Positions 43,770 to 54,100 of a stretch of DNA of 64,000 bases are shown piece after piece. A program made the position numbers and the translations under genes. The first letter of the stretch is position 1. Each line of letters begins with the position of its first letter. The DNA comes from Planctomycetaceae bacterium (GTDB taxonomy: Bacteria > Planctomycetota > Planctomycetia > Planctomycetales > Planctomycetaceae), in contig JAWKUA010000002.1 of assembly GCA_041398785.1 (NCBI GenBank), positions 186,001 to 250,000 of the forward strand, read 5' to 3'. The notes below the pieces were generated by a model, which did not search any database, had not been told where the DNA came from, and was given only the letters and a program-made list of their open reading frames with translations.

Positions 43770-44732
43770 ATGAAACCCACCACGCTTCTTATCGCAATTC
43801 TGGGGCTGTTCTGCGGCGCGCCGGTCGCAACCGCTCAATACTCGTTCTCCGCATCGAGCGAACCGTTTGTCGGAACGGGCACCGCGACACTTAAACAAAA
43901 ACCGGAACGCATGCGCGTGATCATTCCGCTCAGCGCCCAGGCGCAGACCGTGCGGGAAGCGGCAACAGCACTCCGGGAAAAGGCGGACTCCGCCGGACAA
44001 CAGCTTGTCGTGATGGGAGCCGCCAGCGATTCACTTAATACCGGCAGGCTGAAGATCGATGAATCGGCGTCCGACACTCACCGAAAAATGCTGATGCAGA
44101 TGAGAGGCATGATGGGCAGCTCGTTCGGCGGCCCTCCCGAAGCCACGGAGACGACGGAGGATTCCGAGCAGGAGATGGCAGCCATGGTGTCCGTCACGAC
44201 CTCATTGACGGCCGACTTCATGCTGCAGGGCGATGATGACGTCGATCTGCTGGCGAAGTCCTTTGAACTGCAACAGGCAATCAAAGACGCGAAACTGAAC
44301 GGAGAAGCGGGATCCGGACTGTCGCCCGAAGAGCAGGAACTGCTGGAAGAAGCGGCGATGTTCGGACAATCAGGCGAAGAGAACCCCGATCAGCCGGTGT
44401 TCATGTTCGTCGGTTCAATCGGCCGGGACGCACGCAGCAAGCTGATGAAGGAGGCGTTTCAGAAGGCTTCCGCGTCGGCCGCAGAACTCGCCGAAGCCAC
44501 CGGCGCGAAACTCGGCCGGATGGCTTCCGTCCGTGAAAGCAGCGACATGGAACCGGACTGGGACAGCTTCAGTTCCGGACGCGGCTACGGCTATTCGTCA
44601 TCGCTGTACCAGACACTGCAACAGGCAAAAGCCACACTGGACGAAGAAGAAGGGATGACGGCCATCGGCAGCAACCCGACGGAACTGGTCTTTTCCGTCA
44701 CCCTGACCGCCGGCTTCGGCATCGAGGAATGA
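43770..44732 (+). CDS. Exported SIMPL/DUF541-like protein
   Basis: The product is 320 residues with a signal peptide (LLIAILGLFCGAPVATA). The body resembles the SIMPL (DUF541) family: VGTGTATLKQKPERMRVII near the start, then VREAATALREKADSAGQQL, and LMKEAFQKASASAAELAEAT followed by GAKLGRM toward the end, closing with ELVFSVTLTAGFGI. A Glu/Met-rich insertion (about 110-135) and an acidic Glu-rich stretch near 185-200 lie within. SIMPL proteins are usually periplasmic or outer membrane and of unclear function. The preceding gap of 220 bp makes it an independent unit. The 3' side carries the GAGAGTT repeat block. Confidence 0.72.
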   Translation: MKPTTLLIAILGLFCGAPVATAQYSFSASSEPFVGTGTATLKQKPERMRVIIPLSAQAQTVREAATALREKADSAGQQLVVMGAASDSLNTGRLKIDESASDTHRKMLMQMRGMMGSSFGGPPEATETTEDSEQEMAAMVSVTTSLTADFMLQGDDDVDLLAKSFELQQAIKDAKLNGEAGSGLSPEEQELLEEAAMFGQSGEENPDQPVFMFVGSIGRDARSKLMKEAFQKASASAAELAEATGAKLGRMASVRESSDMEPDWDSFSSGRGYGYSSSLYQTLQQAKATLDEEEGMTAIGSNPTELVFSVTLTAGFGIEE

Positions 44733-44738
44733 GGGGAA

Positions 44739-44901
<163 letters not shown>

Positions 44902-44906
44902 CCCCC

Positions 44907-46316
44907 TCACATATTCGTTTTCGTGTCGCCGCCGGAACCTCCGGCGACTTTGGCAAGCGCGGCGCTTAGTTCCCGGTCGTGGCCGTGGTCGCGGCTGTAG
45001 ATGCGGAAAATGATGAAGCTGGTGGGCAGGCTGCGAAACAGCTCATCATCGTCCAGTTCGAAGGAATTGCCGCTGGCCGGATCGAACCAGAAGTTCTGAC
45101 CTCCCGCCGGTCGCCGGGCACTGGGCCGATGGTAGTGCTTCGCCACGTCGATCCGCATCGGAATGTCCTTCAGCGACGCCGGCAGGAACTCGCGCACGCG
45201 CTGTTCGACAAGGTCGGGCGCAGAAAAAATCGTCGTGCTTTCGGCCTGACCGCTGTGGAAATGCATCGTCCGCTCACAGGCCATGCGCCACATTTCGTCG
45301 CGGTTGATGATGGCTTTCCAGTGGCCGCCGAGTTCAGCAAGCTGCCGCTCACTGCTGTCGGCCCAGCGCGTCACGTCCACCAGAAACGACGTTTCCGTCA
45401 GTCCCTGATACTCGCGAAGGTGTTCCAGCGGATTACCCGGAAACAGCCGCTGCATCGTTTCGGCAAAGTAGTCTTCCAGAGCGATGTCGATACCGCGCAC
45501 CGTGCGGTGAAAGTAAATCGTGCGAAACAGATTGGCCCGTGTTTCGATGAAGTTTATCAGTGTCGGCAGCCCTCGCGAATGAATCGTCAATCCCTGCTGA
45601 GTAAAGAAGCTGTAGTGAACCAGTCGTGAAATATCGAAGGCCTTCGTGTTGTAGCCGGACATGTAGGCGTCGCGCAGAACGAAATCCATGTTGTCGACCG
45701 TGTAGATTCCACTGAACAGCGATCGCAGCTTCTTCAGCCAGTCCGGATGGCCCTCTTCGTCTTCGGGCTTTCCGGCCGGCCGACGAATCAGCCACGCGAC
45801 CTGCCGCGGATCAAGCTCTTCCAGCGGCTGCAGCCTGCCATTGGGATTGCGGCGAATGCGGCGAATGATGTCGCCCAGTTCGTGCTCAATGATGTGACCG
45901 CCGATGTCTTCGTGAGTCAGATCGAACTGTTCAAGATAGTGGTCATCGAAGAAGTGGCCGAACGGTCCGTGACCAACGTCGTGCAGCAGTCCCGCGATTC
46001 TGACCAGACTTTCCACGTAGGCCTTCGAGGGAGTCTTGCGGCAGGCGTCAACCAGCGATTCATACCATGCGGACGCCGTGACCGAACCAAGATGCATCAC
46101 GCCCAGCACATGCTGAAACCGCATGTGTTCGGCCGACGGAAAGACCCACCACGCGGTCTGCAACTGATGAATCTGTCTCAGCCGCTGCACCCACGGATGA
46201 TCGATCAGGTCCTGCTCGGCCGCTTCGTCCGCCTGCATGCCGACTCGCGAGATGAACGGGATGTAGCCGTGAATCGGATCGTGAGAAAGACTTTCAGTCG
46301 TGAAGTCGCGGACCAT
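44907..46316 (-). CDS. HD-domain phosphohydrolase (dNTPase/SAMHD1-like, COG1078)
   Basis: The product is about 469 residues from ATG at 46316 (MVRDFTTESLSHDPIHGYI), where the conserved DPIHGYI starts as in this family. The metal motif is H...HD...D: MRFQHVLGVMHLG (His), GLLHDVGHGPFGH (His-Asp) and YTVDNMDFVLRDA (Asp). These residues indicate metal-dependent phosphohydrolysis, often of dNTPs. No transmembrane segment is present, so it is cytosolic. C-terminal strands (AKHYHRPSARRPAGGQNFWF) have many aromatic residues and may form a regulatory part. The upstream ATG at 46382 adds residues that do not look conserved. It lies 177 bp from the zinc-ribbon gene and is on the same strand. Confidence 0.88.
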   Translation of the reverse strand: MVRDFTTESLSHDPIHGYIPFISRVGMQADEAAEQDLIDHPWVQRLRQIHQLQTAWWVFPSAEHMRFQHVLGVMHLGSVTASAWYESLVDACRKTPSKAYVESLVRIAGLLHDVGHGPFGHFFDDHYLEQFDLTHEDIGGHIIEHELGDIIRRIRRNPNGRLQPLEELDPRQVAWLIRRPAGKPEDEEGHPDWLKKLRSLFSGIYTVDNMDFVLRDAYMSGYNTKAFDISRLVHYSFFTQQGLTIHSRGLPTLINFIETRANLFRTIYFHRTVRGIDIALEDYFAETMQRLFPGNPLEHLREYQGLTETSFLVDVTRWADSSERQLAELGGHWKAIINRDEMWRMACERTMHFHSGQAESTTIFSAPDLVEQRVREFLPASLKDIPMRIDVAKHYHRPSARRPAGGQNFWFDPASGNSFELDDDELFRSLPTSFIIFRIYSRDHGHDRELSAALAKVAGGSGGDTKTNM

Positions 46317-46493
46317 CGGGAAACCTGCTTCGCTGGAAGACGCCGTTCTGCCGGGAAAGCCAGGGATGATAGCGAAACGCACAGTGGCATTCGAAGCGGA
46401 GGATCATGCCTGCCGAAGCCGCGCCGGCGCGCACGTCTGAGTCGCGCGAACATCGCCGTCGCGTACCGACGGACTGCAAAGTGCGACGGCTGC

Positions 46494-47147
46494 CTACCGC
46501 AGGCCGAACAGCAGATCGGCCAGAAGCTGCAGCGGCGAGGCTTCTTCGGCGTCCATTCGCGGACAGCGAGGCGGCTGTGCGACGGTGGTGATTTCGCCTT
46601 CCGAAGTCACATGCAGCGCGGATGGCGCCACTTCGCGCCCTCCGGCGGATCGTTCGATGCGGGACAATTCGCCATGGTCCAGCCACAGAAAATGACACTG
46701 ATCGCAGGAATCGATCACCACGTTACCGGGGCCGAAGTAGGGATGCGCCTCCATCAGCCTGTCGCAATTCGGACAACGAAGCTGCCGTTCGAATTCCCGC
46801 GGCTCGATCGGTCGCGGCGTTTCGCCTTCCAGCCCTTCGCGTCGTGAACGGCGTTCCCGCACAACGGTGCCAAACGCATCGTTTTTCAGCAGCATGCCGT
46901 AGCAACGGCCACAGTAAGCGACGTTGCGGTCTTCGATCTGCCCCTTCTTCAGAGGTTCATCGCAGCACGGACAGGCCACGCTGACGTCGTCCGAAAGTGG
47001 TGTAATGCGGTCGACCGACAGCGGGTTTTCCTGCGGAAATGCCAGAGACTGACAGAATCGGCATTGCATGTAGTCGCGACCGGGGACGGCTTCAACATTG
47101 CCGCCGCACTGGCGACAGGAAATCGTGGAACGCTGGGACGTGCTCAT
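46494..47147 (-). CDS. Zinc-ribbon protein
   Basis: The product is about 217 residues from ATG at 47147 (MSTSQRSTISCRQC). It contains at least three Cys-pair ribbons: CRQCGG...CRFC near residues 10-30, CPCCDEPL...CGRC near 56-80, and CPNCDRLM...CDQCHFLWLDHGEL near 120-150. The last is like the zf-TFIIB/YkgJ-type ribbons seen in COG3809 proteins. No other domain is visible. It may bind nucleic acid or a protein partner in the cytosol. The gene upstream is the caspase-like one, 176 bp away on the same strand. Confidence 0.75.
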   Translation of the reverse strand: MSTSQRSTISCRQCGGNVEAVPGRDYMQCRFCQSLAFPQENPLSVDRITPLSDDVSVACPCCDEPLKKGQIEDRNVAYCGRCYGMLLKNDAFGTVVRERRSRREGLEGETPRPIEPREFERQLRCPNCDRLMEAHPYFGPGNVVIDSCDQCHFLWLDHGELSRIERSAGGREVAPSALHVTSEGEITTVAQPPRCPRMDAEEASPLQLLADLLFGLR

Positions 47148-47323
47148 GGGACGGCTTACCGGAAAATGGAGACAGCGGTGTTCCGGCAAACTTAGCTTAC
47201 GACCGCCACGACAAGGCGGACCACGGGTCGCAAACGCGCGAAACATGCGTTCCGAACATAACGATCGTACGGATTCCGGGCACCGGCGGCATCGGTCTCG
47301 CAGCCTGCGATTTTCGACCGCAG

Positions 47324-48529
47324 TCAGTTTGCTGCTTTCGCGGCGTCATGTTCCGGCGCGAGCGATGCCGGCGGTGCTGAACGCTGTGACGCCTGGTCAT
47401 AGAGCACCGCGAGCGGAAGCAAAATGGATTCCAGCGTGTCCATGTATACGTCATCAGCAAGCTCGGACTTCCGGCTGCGAAGCGATTCCAGTTGTTGTTC
47501 CAGTTCGTCACGTCGCAGGCGTTCTTCCGCGGTCAGCAGGCGTTCTTCGGAACTTCGAACCAGATGCCATCGACGAGCCAGCCGGCCGTCGACCTTTTCC
47601 GGTTCCTTCACGTTATCTTTCACTCGCACGCCTTCGAACAGCTCCGCGCGGGATCCCTTCGCGTCGCCGCTATCCTCCAGCAATGAGTGTTCGGTCGCCA
47701 GGCGGCCTTCGGACTCATAGAACTCCGCGGTTCTGCGAGACGCGAACAGCCACGCTTCCAGCAGCGACGTTTGGCCGTCCCGATCGACATCTGCGTCCAG
47801 CCCGGCTATCGCTTCGGAAAGAAAACCGCCGAAACGCGCGAACTGAATCTCGTTGCCGTCCTTTGTGGCTGTCACGACCGCCCGGCCCGGTCCGCTGATT
47901 CCATTGATGAATGGTGAACTGCTCGACGAACAATCGATCACCGCGACCGGCCGGGTTGAAGTCGCCAGCAGCGCCGCGAGGTCTTCGGCGGCAAGATCCG
48001 GACCGTCCAGATTGAAGCGAGCTGTCCGGCCATCGAAAGTGCCATGCCCGATCAATACCAGCCAGAGCGGTTCGGTGGTCTCGATCGTCGACCATTCCGA
48101 TAGCTTGCGGTTGAACTGCTGCAGATCATCCGGTTCGTCCTGAAGTCCGATGGCATGGTACCGGGCATCTCCGGCCGCGGCGGCGGTTTCCCAGCGATCG
48201 GCCCATTCACGGAACGCGGCCCCGTATTCGGCAGTACCGTTCGCTCCGACAACGACAAGGATGTGCTGGTGTTCCGTCGGAGCCTGTTCGTCACGAAGTT
48301 CGTCACCGACCGTCATCGGCGAACACAGGGCGAGCAACAACCCGATGATGGCCGCTTGAGCCGTCGCGAACACGGACTCGCGATTGTTCCCTCTCCCCTG
48401 GCAAGCACGACGGTTAGCGTGAGTTGCTGCCGGAGCCGCCGGGCTTTCGCCGCAGAGCCCGCGCCCCGCGCGGCTCTCAACTCTCAACTCTGGACTCTGG
48501 ACTGTGAACTTTCGATTCTCGACTCTCAT
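47324..48529 (-). CDS. Caspase-like (clan CD/C13-like) protein, cluster 2
   Basis: The product is 401 residues. A hydrophobic segment near 55-75 suggests a signal anchor. After it, LWLVLIGHGTFDG (His162) and VAVIDCSSSSSPFI (Cys200) resemble the His-Gly...Cys layout of caspase/legumain-fold peptidases. However, the Cys directly follows Asp, one position earlier than the usual DxC, so activity is uncertain. An EF-hand-like loop follows (DADVDRDGQTSLLEAW). ATG at 48529 overlaps the upstream gene's stop as TGATG. The first 25 residues (RVENRKFTVQSPELRVESR) come from the dispersed GAGAGTT repeat. It is the last gene of cluster 2; no equivalent is in cluster 1. It could process or inspect envelope partners. 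Confidence 0.72.
   Translation of the reverse strand: MRVENRKFTVQSPELRVESRAGRGLCGESPAAPAATHANRRACQGRGNNRESVFATAQAAIIGLLLALCSPMTVGDELRDEQAPTEHQHILVVVGANGTAEYGAAFREWADRWETAAAAGDARYHAIGLQDEPDDLQQFNRKLSEWSTIETTEPLWLVLIGHGTFDGRTARFNLDGPDLAAEDLAALLATSTRPVAVIDCSSSSSPFINGISGPGRAVVTATKDGNEIQFARFGGFLSEAIAGLDADVDRDGQTSLLEAWLFASRRTAEFYESEGRLATEHSLLEDSGDAKGSRAELFEGVRVKDNVKEPEKVDGRLARRWHLVRSSEERLLTAEERLRRDELEQQLESLRSRKSELADDVYMDTLESILLPLAVLYDQASQRSAPPASLAPEHDAAKAAN
48474..48528 (-). repeat. GAGAGTT-type repeat forming the N terminus of the caspase-like protein
   Basis: On the minus strand the stretch reads as GTTGAGAGTTGAGAG and GTCCAGAGTCCAGAG-like units. It is related to the block at 44739-44901. It is in frame and supplies residues of about 1-20 of the protein at 47324-48529. 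Confidence 0.65.
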
Positions 48530-50964
48530 CACGGCATCCCCTGTCGGCGGCGAATCGTCCAGTCGGCCATAAAGCAGCAAACGGCGGCTGCAAAGACCCA
48601 CCACTGATGCCAGACCGGCCACGACCAGATTTCCACGATGGGAGCGTCCGTGCTGGACAGGTCTTCAACGAACGACGGCAGTTCATCCGTTGTGATCACA
48701 CGCCCGCCGGTTGCGTCCGCGATCCGCTGCAGAAACGCCCGATCAACGCCGACCGAAGCCATCTCTTCCTGATCCGGCTGGCTGGCCCAGCCCATGGTCG
48801 CAGCCAGTTTTTCCGGTTCAGGTTGCTCTTCGTGAATCAGTTCCGCCGTCACTTGTGCGACATAGGGTCCAGGGTCCAGCGCGCTGATGGTCACTTCATA
48901 CCGGCCGATCGTCTCTACCGACGGTTCGCCGGCAAGTTCCATTTCTTCACCGCCGGGGCGCGTGACGCGAAATGTTACGGTCGCATCTTCCCGGTCTTCG
49001 AAATCGCGGTCCTTCACGTCCGCCACCAGTTTCCACATCCCCAGCCCTAGCGATGATTCCTTCACGGCGGAAACGTTCAGCCGCTTCGGCACATCCGCAA
49101 CAAGGAAGCGAATCATCTGTCGACACGCGCGGGCGTAATCGCCAAGGTCTTCTTCCGGTTCGGATCCGGGAGCGAGTGGTGACGTGACACCACCGGGCTG
49201 GACGCGCTGTCGGATTCGGCGCAGCCCTTCGTGAAGCCGCCACCGCCAGAGGTCGCCGATGCACAGCGCAGCGGAACGTCCCCGCCCGAATCGCTGAACG
49301 ACCAGGGCGGGCCATTCGACGCCGCTGGAATCGTGAACGGTGGCCATGATGACAGCTCCCGGTCGAATGAACGTCGCCGGGTTCAGCGTGTGAAAGCCGG
49401 GCATTTCGCCGAGTCGCTGTTCTTCCGCCGCTTCGTCTGAACGCAGTCGCACCCATGGTTGAAGCCAACCGTCACGCGTCAGACTCAGCCGCACAGGTTC
49501 GCCGGGAGTCGTTCCTTCGCGATGCAGATCAATCGGCAGCATCTCACCGACGGGCGTGCGATCGTATTCGCCGTTGCGGAAGGATTCCTGACCACCGGTC
49601 ATCAGCAGTCCGCCTCCGCGTTTGCTGACGAATTCGTAGATCAACTGAAGCTGATCGGCCAGAAAGAACCCTGCTTCCATGTCGTCCAGAATGATGGCGT
49701 CATACTTGAACAGGTCTTCCGGTTTCTCAGGAAATCCGCTCAGCAGTTCTTCTTCGTCTTCCGTCCCGAGCCGGACCAGAACCGGTTCGTCATATTCTTC
49801 AGCCACTTCCTGTTCGGCTTCGTCAAAGCCCCGCAGCAGGGAATTGGACGACTCGTTCTCGCGACCGCGGAAATCGAACTTCGCTTCCTTCTTTGCAATC
49901 CGAATCAGACCGACCAGGTCCACCTGAGGATCCGTTTCCGTGGCACGGCGGAAGAACTTGAATTCCCAGTTCGGCCGCCCGCTGACATACAGTACTCGCC
50001 GCTTGTCGCTGCCCCGGTCGACAGCCACCAGCCGCTGATTGTTAACCGTCGTCGCTTCTTCCTGAACAGCGGTGCCGTCCGAATTCAACAGTTCCGCGTT
50101 CACTCGATAAAACACGGTCCCCGCATCCTCCGGGCGGACGCGGAACCGCAGCGGCGAATCATCGCCTGCATCCCGAGTCAATGTTTCCAGCGGCAGACCC
50201 TGGTCGTCGAGCAGCGTGGCCTGAATTTTCTGCCCGGACGCCAGCCCTGAGCACGCGACCTGAACCTGCAGCGTTACGGGAGCGTCATCGAAAGCCGTCT
50301 GAGCCACCGATACCGTGCCGACAGCGACGTCAGGCCGTGAACTTTCGTTCGATGGCACAACCGGAAACACGGGTGGCAGCCCCTGCAGATCATCCAGCGA
50401 TTCCGCGAAATCGGTGGCATTGCCGTCAGTCAGCAGCAGAGTTCCCGCCAGCGGCTGATTGATGAATCGATCCTTCAACTGCCGCAATGCAGTCTGAAGA
50501 TTGGATGCGGCTCCGTTGAATTCCGGCTGCCCGAACCGATCAACCCGCTCCAGCCGCTCGCTGACCAGATAGCGGCGAAGCTCGAAATCCTGATCGATGC
50601 GGTTCAGCCATCCGTTCGGTTCGGTCCGTTCGCCGGCTTCAAGCAATTCAGAGAACTCATCCGCGCGAGTCGTGTCTGCATCCGTCGCCACCAGTTGACT
50701 GCGGCTGACGTCAGCCAGAACCGCAAAGACGTTTGCTCCGCGGCGGGGACGAGCACTGCTCCACAGCGGGTTGACCAGACACGCCACGATCAACAGCCAC
50801 CCGATGACTCGCAGCGATGTCGCAACACTGAGCGCCAGCCACTGCCGCCGGCTGACCCACAGTGCCAACAGCACACCGACGACACCGATTGCGACCGCCG
50901 GCAGCAGCCAGTTGTTGTCGCCGATGACCAGGCCGGCGAAGGTTGGGAGGCAAAGCACAGTCAT
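48529..50964 (-). CDS. VWA-like large membrane protein, cluster 2
   Basis: The product is about 811 residues from ATG at 50964 (MTVLCLPTFAG). Two membrane helices lie in the first 75 residues. FAVLADVSRSQ contains a DxSxS MIDAS in an otherwise divergent VWA domain. A glutamine-amidotransferase-like region follows (KRRVLYVSGRPNWEFKFFRRA, then YDAIILDDMEAGFF), without an evident catalytic Cys. A C-terminal membrane helix (HQWWVFAAAVCCFMADWTI) closes it. It parallels the cluster 1 protein at 32117-34471. Between it and the upstream giant coiled-coil gene lies the second 162-bp mobile element. Its stop overlaps the caspase-like start. Confidence 0.82.
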   Translation of the reverse strand: MTVLCLPTFAGLVIGDNNWLLPAVAIGVVGVLLALWVSRRQWLALSVATSLRVIGWLLIVACLVNPLWSSARPRRGANVFAVLADVSRSQLVATDADTTRADEFSELLEAGERTEPNGWLNRIDQDFELRRYLVSERLERVDRFGQPEFNGAASNLQTALRQLKDRFINQPLAGTLLLTDGNATDFAESLDDLQGLPPVFPVVPSNESSRPDVAVGTVSVAQTAFDDAPVTLQVQVACSGLASGQKIQATLLDDQGLPLETLTRDAGDDSPLRFRVRPEDAGTVFYRVNAELLNSDGTAVQEEATTVNNQRLVAVDRGSDKRRVLYVSGRPNWEFKFFRRATETDPQVDLVGLIRIAKKEAKFDFRGRENESSNSLLRGFDEAEQEVAEEYDEPVLVRLGTEDEEELLSGFPEKPEDLFKYDAIILDDMEAGFFLADQLQLIYEFVSKRGGGLLMTGGQESFRNGEYDRTPVGEMLPIDLHREGTTPGEPVRLSLTRDGWLQPWVRLRSDEAAEEQRLGEMPGFHTLNPATFIRPGAVIMATVHDSSGVEWPALVVQRFGRGRSAALCIGDLWRWRLHEGLRRIRQRVQPGGVTSPLAPGSEPEEDLGDYARACRQMIRFLVADVPKRLNVSAVKESSLGLGMWKLVADVKDRDFEDREDATVTFRVTRPGGEEMELAGEPSVETIGRYEVTISALDPGPYVAQVTAELIHEEQPEPEKLAATMGWASQPDQEEMASVGVDRAFLQRIADATGGRVITTDELPSFVEDLSSTDAPIVEIWSWPVWHQWWVFAAAVCCFMADWTIRRRQGMP

Positions 50965-51000
50965 TGAATCAGATGAGATGAAAAACAAACTTCTCTTTCG

Positions 51001-51162
51001 GGTACCACAGCTTGCCGTTCAGGAAAGCTGTGCCGCGAAGCGGTCTGAAAACTCTCCGGAGCCGTACTGACACTGATGAAGAACGATTCCTGATTTGTGT
51101 TCGAACAATGCAGATTCCCGGCAGCTGCGCCGCACAACTTGCCGGACGCAGGATGTGGTACC
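51001..51162 (+). mobile_element. 162-bp MITE-like element, copy 2
   Basis: Terminal inverted repeats GGTACCACA (51001-51009) and TGTGGTACC (51154-51162) are perfect here, with an internal CACAGCTT...AAGCTGTG hairpin. It is the same length and same plus-strand orientation as copy 1 at 28810-28971. The operons run in opposite directions, so it lies sense in one and antisense in the other. No target-site duplication is obvious by eye. Confidence 0.8.
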
Positions 51163-51175
51163 GAAGTTGATGATC

Positions 51176-54100
51176 TCATTCTTCAATCCGGCTCTGGCCG
51201 AGGAGTTCATAGTACCGCTGGACAAGTTCGTCGAATTCTTCGGGCACGGGTTCACGATCGATCGGCACCATCGATCGGTCGGATTCCATCCGCGCGAGTT
51301 CCTGTGTGATCCGTCGCTGCAAAACCTGCATTTCTTCGAGCAATTGTGACTTCACCAGATCCCATTGCGGTTCTGTTCCGTGTCGTCGAAATTCCGCCCG
51401 GATCGAGCGGGCTCGATCGCGCACCTGAGCGACTCGGTTCCGCAAATCGGGGTCTTCCAGCATTTCCTCGACGTCGCGCAGACCATCCGAGAAGTCGCGG
51501 AAGTCGTCGCCGGTCAGAGGCTGATAGCGAACATTTCCGTCGCCGCCTCCGCCGCCGGCATTGCCACCCCGACGACCGCCGTCCAATAGCGTCGATGATC
51601 GCTGGCCGCCGCGGCGCAGCGGAACCGGTTCATCAGACTCGGAGTCCTGGCCAGCAGATCCGCCCTGCTGGTTGCTGCCTGGTTCGCCACCGGACTGCGA
51701 CTGGCCGGACTGATTTCGCCCGCCGCCCTGGCCTTGTTGCTGGCCGGACTGCTGGCCGGACTGCTGGCCTTGTTGAGACTGCTGTCCCTGCTGCTGGCCG
51801 GACTGGCCACTTTGTTGTGACTGCTGGTCTTGTTCTGACTGTTGACTTTGTTCTGACTGTTGATCGGACGCCTGGCCCTCACCCTGCCGGGGTTGTTGGC
51901 CGGGTTGTTGTTCGCTCGAAGACTGGCTGCTCTCTGCTCGCTGCTGTGAGTCGGAGGAGTCGTCCGGTTGTTGCTCGCTGGACGCCTGACGTCTGCCGGC
52001 TCCGCCCGGTCGCGGATCGGAGGACTGACCTCTGTCGGCGCGCCCAGGTTGCGGTTGTTGCTGGTCCGGGTTGGGGGACGGGAGGCGTTGAATGCCGCGG
52101 CGCTGCGTGCCGGGTTCGACGGGATCGGAGTCCCGTCGTACGTTGCCGCCGTCGCCGGGCTGCTGATCCGCGCTGGGATTTTCACCGGTGGCTTCGGCGA
52201 TTTCCGACGACAGTTGTTCCGACAGGTTTTCGAGCTGTTCGCCGGCTCGGCGGAGAGATTCGGCTTCGCTGCCAAGCACCGCGTCGGCGGCACGTTCGAT
52301 TCCTTCCCGCAGATCATCGATACCGCGGCGGGCGATCTGTTCGGCCTGCTGAGACTGATTCCACAGTCCGCGTCCCACCAGAATTTCCGTGGCTTCCAGA
52401 GCTTCTTCGGGTTTCTTTTCCCGCATGTCGCGGATCGTGTCATACAGCCGGCGTGACAGCAGTGGCTCACTGTTTTCAGCCTGTTCGATCAGTTGTTTGG
52501 ACTGGTCGACGATGTGTTCCAGCCTGTCTCGCTGTTCGCTTACCTTCTGCTGCAGAGCGTCGCGGTCGCGACCTGACCTCAGAGAAGGCGGCTCGCCGGC
52601 GGACGGTTCCCGATCGGAGTCTTCTGATCGTTCTCCATCATCTCCGGCGATTTCGCGGGCGATCTGTTCCTGCTGTTCGGTAAGGTCTCGCGCCTGCTGT
52701 CGGAGGTCGCGCATCGCATCGCTGAACGCGGACGATGTCTGATTGCGGAAGTCTTCCTGAAGTTCTTCAAACTGCCGTTCGGCTCGCGTGCCTTCGGCGA
52801 TTGCTTCCGCCAGTTTGCCTTCGTCCATCGCCTCGGACGCGCGCTGAACGTTGTTGCGAGCCTGTTCGATCTGCTGACGAGACTGCTGGTTCTGCTGTTG
52901 CTGCTGCGGTGACCCCTGATCCATCCGTTCCCGCAGTTCGTCGACGTCGCGCAGCATTTCCCGCTGTTCTTCACGAAGTCGTTTCAGTTCGCGTTCAATC
53001 TCCTCACGTTCTGCATCCGTCTGAGCGGCACGCAGTTCTGATTCCAGTTGCTTGAGTCGCTCGTTCAGCATCTCCTGGCGGCGAGCCAGCTCCTTCAGAC
53101 GGTTCAGAATCTGAAGCTGCTCGCGCTGTTCAGCGGACTGTTCCTGTTGCTGCTGAGCCTGGCTTTCCGATTCGTAACGATTGCGGTCGTTATCCAGTTC
53201 CAGTTGGTTCAACTGCTGCTGCGACGCACTGTTTTGCTGTCCCTGTCCTCTTCCCTGCTGAGACTGCGATTGCTGCACCTGATGCTCGCGGGCTCTCAGC
53301 CGCAGCAGCCCCTGGTAGGCTCCCTGTTCGGCAAACAGTGCCGTCGGAAGCTGTTTTGAGGCTGTCGCCGAAGTCGTGCCGCTCAGCACTTCCGCTGCCC
53401 GTTGCATGTCCCGTTCGACTGCGGAGATGATCTGCGTCATCTGAGCATCGTCGGCTGCTTCCTTCAATTCGCTCAGTTGTTCGATCGCGGCCGTCTGAGA
53501 TTCGGCAACAACGGCGATGTCCTGGTCGGTCTGTGTCTCCGGCTTACGGTCGCTCAGTGAACGCTGAATGTTCCAGGTCGCCAGCACAATTTCCCGCTGC
53601 AGTTCGATGAGTTTGTCGGCCGGACTTCCCTGTTGCTGCTGCTGTTGCTGTTGCTGCTGCGACTGACCCGATTGCTGTTCGGATTCGCGAAAGATCTCCT
53701 CGAACGGCCGGACTTCGGCGAACATCATGTCGCTGAAGGTACGCTGCTGCAGGCCGTCGGCACCGAATGTGTCGGCGTAGAAATAATAGGTGACCAGGTT
53801 GTCGGGTTCCGCGTTCAGTGTCTCCAGTGCAATCAAATGCCGCATGTCGACCTTGGAAGCAGCGGGCTGTTCGGGAGTTTGTTCCGACAGCGAAACGGTG
53901 ACGGGATCGCTGCCGGTCAGTGCGTAGACGATGCCGTAGTCGATGACTCCGAAGTCGTCACTCGCTTCTGCTTCCACCTGAAATTCCTGCAGGGGAGACA
54001 CGCTGGTGTCGCGGCCGGGGAACGTCACTTTCAGTTGTGCCGACTGATTGCGCGTGACGCGAATGGAAATCTGTTCTTCATCGGGCGCCGTCCGGCCGGC

